A stretch of 62,723 nt of DNA from Thermoleophilia bacterium. Its GTDB lineage: Bacteria; Actinomycetota; Thermoleophilia; Gaiellales; JAICJC01. The DNA is taken from assembly GCA_025934255.1 (NCBI GenBank), contig JAICYJ010000012.1:1-62723 (forward strand), given 5' to 3'. The notes beneath the pieces were generated by a model, which worked only from the letters and a program-made list of their open reading frames with translations, did not search any database and was not told the origin of the DNA. Both the position numbers and the translations under genes were made by a program. Shown piece by piece: positions 60,957-62,723 of the stretch. Position 1 is the stretch's first letter; each line of letters starts with the position of its first letter.

Positions 60957-62660
60957 ATGGTGCGGGTCGAGGAGCACGCGCGCGATCTCGAGGCGATCTC
61001 GGCGCTGGCCTCGCGCGTCAACTCCAGCCTCGACCTCGACCGCGTGCTGGAGGAGGCGATCGCGGTCTGCGCCGAGCTGACCCGCTGCCAGGGCGCCCTC
61101 GTCTACCTGTGGGACTCCGAGCAGGAGCGGCTGGTAGTGCGAGGCGCGATCGAGGGCTACACGGAGTGGATCGGGCGCTTCTCGCTGGGCATGGGCGAGG
61201 GCCTGACCGGCTGGACGGCGCTGACCCGACAGGCGGGGATCATCACCGAGCGCCCGCTGGAGGATGCGCGCTACCGGTACGTGCCCGACCTGAACGACGA
61301 GCGCTTCCAGTCGGTTGCGACGGTGCCCGTGGTGGGCCGTTCCGGCCAGCTGCTGGGGGTGCTGACGCTGCACACCGAGGCACCGCACGAGTTCAGCGAG
61401 TCCGATGTGACGATGCTGGAGACGATCGCCAGCCTGGTCGCAGGCGCGGTCGAGAACGCGCAGCTGCACGAGCGGACGCTGCGCAGCGTGGACGTGTTCC
61501 GGCGGCTGGCCGACCTGTCGCACCGGATGACCTCGGCCAGCCCCCGCGAGACCATGCACCGCCTGGCGATCGCGACCATGGAGCTGCTGGACGGCTCGCT
61601 GGCGGCACTGCTGCGGTTCGACCCGGCACGTGACCGGCTGCTGGTGGAGGCCTGGGCGTCGAGCGACCAGGCCCGGCTGGGCGGCGAGCCGATCGCCGCG
61701 ACCGGCGCGTGGGCACGGCTGCTGGGCGGCGGGCCGGCCAGCATCGCGCTCGACGACGCGCCCGAGCTGGCGCTGCACCCGCGGGCACGCTCCCTGTTCG
61801 CCGCCCCGGTGCGGCTGGAGGGCCGGCCCACCGGCGTGCTGCTCTGCTTCTCGCCCGAGCGGCGTGTTCTCTCGAGCGACAACACCGAGCTGATTGCGAC
61901 CATCGCCAACCATGCCGCGCTGGCGCTCGAGGAAGACCGCCGGCGCGAGGCCGCCGCCCAGCGGACGCGGGCACGGCAGCTGTTCGAGGCGCTGCGGGCC
62001 GGCGAATCGGTGCCGCTCGACCGGCCCCACGTGGTGGTGCTGGCGGAGGCCGCCGCGGGCGGCGATCCCGACCGGCTGTGGGGCGGGCTCGGCGAGCAGC
62101 TCGCGGGCAGCTTCCCGCAGACCGTGATCGACGCCCGCGCGCACGAGCTGTCGGCGCTGGTACCGATCGCCAGCGAGAGCTGGCGGCCACGGCTCGAGCA
62201 GCTGCTGGCCCAGACGCTGCCCCCGGGCGCCGGCGCCGGCATCAGCGAGCCCGCCCGCGACGATCCCCAGACCGCGGTGCGTCAGGCCCGGATCGCCGCC
62301 ACGATCGCCCGCGCCGGCGGCAGCGGCGTGCGCAGCTACCAGGCGCTGGGCGCACAACGGCACCTGTGGACGATCTCCCGCGAAGGCGACCCCGACCCGC
62401 TGGAGCTGGCGCTGGTGCGGCTGCAGGAGACGGATGCCCGGCGCGGCAGCCAGCTGTTCCGGACGCTCGAGGTCTACCTCGAGCAGCATGGCAACGCGCG
62501 CCGCTCGGCCGAGGCGCTGTTCATCCACCGCACCACCCTCCGCCAGCGCCTGCGCAGGATCGGAGAGATCATCGACCGCGACGTGCGGGAGCCGGGCAGC
62601 TGGTTTGAGCTGGGCCTGGCCGTACGGCTGGTGCGGTTCCGCAGCACCGTGCAACCCTGA
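60957..62660 (+). CDS. GAF-GAF-PucR transcription regulator
   Basis: 567 aa. Two GAF domains (about 25-170, 185-320), a PucR-type linker, and the C-terminal PucR HTH_30 (TLEVYLEQHGNARRSAEALFIHRTTLRQRL, about 500-530). Such regulators sense small metabolites. It is divergent from the GS-like/Lut operon, with a perfect inverted repeat between. ATG 60957 follows TATGCT by 6 bases. Long in-frame upstream sequence over the hypothetical gene is rejected. Confidence 0.92.
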   Translation: MVRVEEHARDLEAISALASRVNSSLDLDRVLEEAIAVCAELTRCQGALVYLWDSEQERLVVRGAIEGYTEWIGRFSLGMGEGLTGWTALTRQAGIITERPLEDARYRYVPDLNDERFQSVATVPVVGRSGQLLGVLTLHTEAPHEFSESDVTMLETIASLVAGAVENAQLHERTLRSVDVFRRLADLSHRMTSASPRETMHRLAIATMELLDGSLAALLRFDPARDRLLVEAWASSDQARLGGEPIAATGAWARLLGGGPASIALDDAPELALHPRARSLFAAPVRLEGRPTGVLLCFSPERRVLSSDNTELIATIANHAALALEEDRRREAAAQRTRARQLFEALRAGESVPLDRPHVVVLAEAAAGGDPDRLWGGLGEQLAGSFPQTVIDARAHELSALVPIASESWRPRLEQLLAQTLPPGAGAGISEPARDDPQTAVRQARIAATIARAGGSGVRSYQALGAQRHLWTISREGDPDPLELALVRLQETDARRGSQLFRTLEVYLEQHGNARRSAEALFIHRTTLRQRLRRIGEIIDRDVREPGSWFELGLAVRLVRFRSTVQP

Positions 62661-62673
62661 CCGAGGAGACGAG

Positions 62674-62723
62674 ATGCCCGAGTTCATCTTCATGCTGACC
62701 CGCGACGACAAGACGCTCCCGGA
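62674..62723 (+). CDS. Start of a further gene, cut off by window end
   Basis: First 16 codons, MPEFIFMLTRDDKTLP, with GAGGAGACGAG before the ATG, 13 bases after the PucR-type gene on the same strand. Too short to identify; this N-terminus looks like a conserved actinobacterial protein of unknown function. Confidence 0.6.
   Translation, partial: MPEFIFMLTRDDKTLP

Overview
The window is about 62.7 kb of GC-rich, gene-dense bacterial chromosome. It has about 70 protein genes, mostly in tight minus-strand operons with overlapping stop and start codons, and no tRNA, rRNA, CRISPR array or insertion sequence that I can see. The gene content (mycothiol-type lineage metabolism aside: GuaB3, long type-2 OMP decarboxylase, DnaQ-UvrC fusion, many GTG/TTG starts, Crp/PucR/LuxR regulators, and secreted proteins with a C-terminal FDWADA-x-IGA membrane anchor) points to the phylum Actinomycetota, most likely class Thermoleophilia. 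That placement is an inference. At least 18 genes carry a TANNNT hexamer 6 or 7 bases before the start codon, the arrangement expected for leaderless transcripts.

Region by region. 1-6450: NAD-dependent epimerase, a divergent IleRS, a 47-residue protein, NUDIX hydrolase, serine hydrolase and a LytR_C envelope protein. 6465-10788: a methylamine-dehydrogenase-like (mau-like) cluster made of a MauE-MauD fusion, a Tat-exported cysteine-rich protein and a membrane/beta-propeller fusion, followed at once by an aromatic-amino-acid-type decarboxylase. 10831-14524: aminotransferase, ThDP enzyme, cytochrome c and a small ORF. 14525-14851 has no gene but many TGACG repeats. 14852-22049: CorA, methyltransferase, CCA-adding-type nucleotidyltransferase, alanine racemase, NAD(P)HX repair enzyme, secreted propeller protein, AcpS. 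22074-25980: metallo-beta-lactamase-fold protein, tandem GNATs, site-2 protease with CBS pair, cNMP-binding protein. 25977-29252: small proteins, GNAT, and a LuxR-type two-component system. 29260-33260: rplM-rpsI-glmM-glmS. 33339-37651: HD-GYP-like protein, XdhC, phosphoesterase, secreted protein. 37660-46369: guaB3-guaA, PfkB kinase with a possible leader peptide, pyrF, DnaQ-UvrC under a LexA box, HU, pyrE, small protein and roadblock protein. 46415-51086: YihY, then murI-rph-rdgB-phosphotransferase, and a secreted protein. 51120-53003: two paralogous small secreted membrane-anchored proteins and a Crp-family regulator sharing a TGTAT-N6-ATACA palindrome. 53028-56076: SIS protein, class I amidotransferase, GST-like protein, cupin/TPR protein. 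56073-62660: an operon of a hypothetical protein, a glutamine-synthetase-like enzyme and LutABC, divergent from a GAF-GAF-PucR regulator with an 8-bp inverted repeat between the two promoters. The window ends in the first codons of another gene.

The two most promising new systems are the mau-like cluster, where an amino acid decarboxylase could feed an amine to a secreted oxidoreductase that lacks the usual tryptophan-quinone positions, and the Crp regulator with its duplicated promoter-gene-hairpin cassettes, whose operator sits about 65 bp upstream of both predicted starts.
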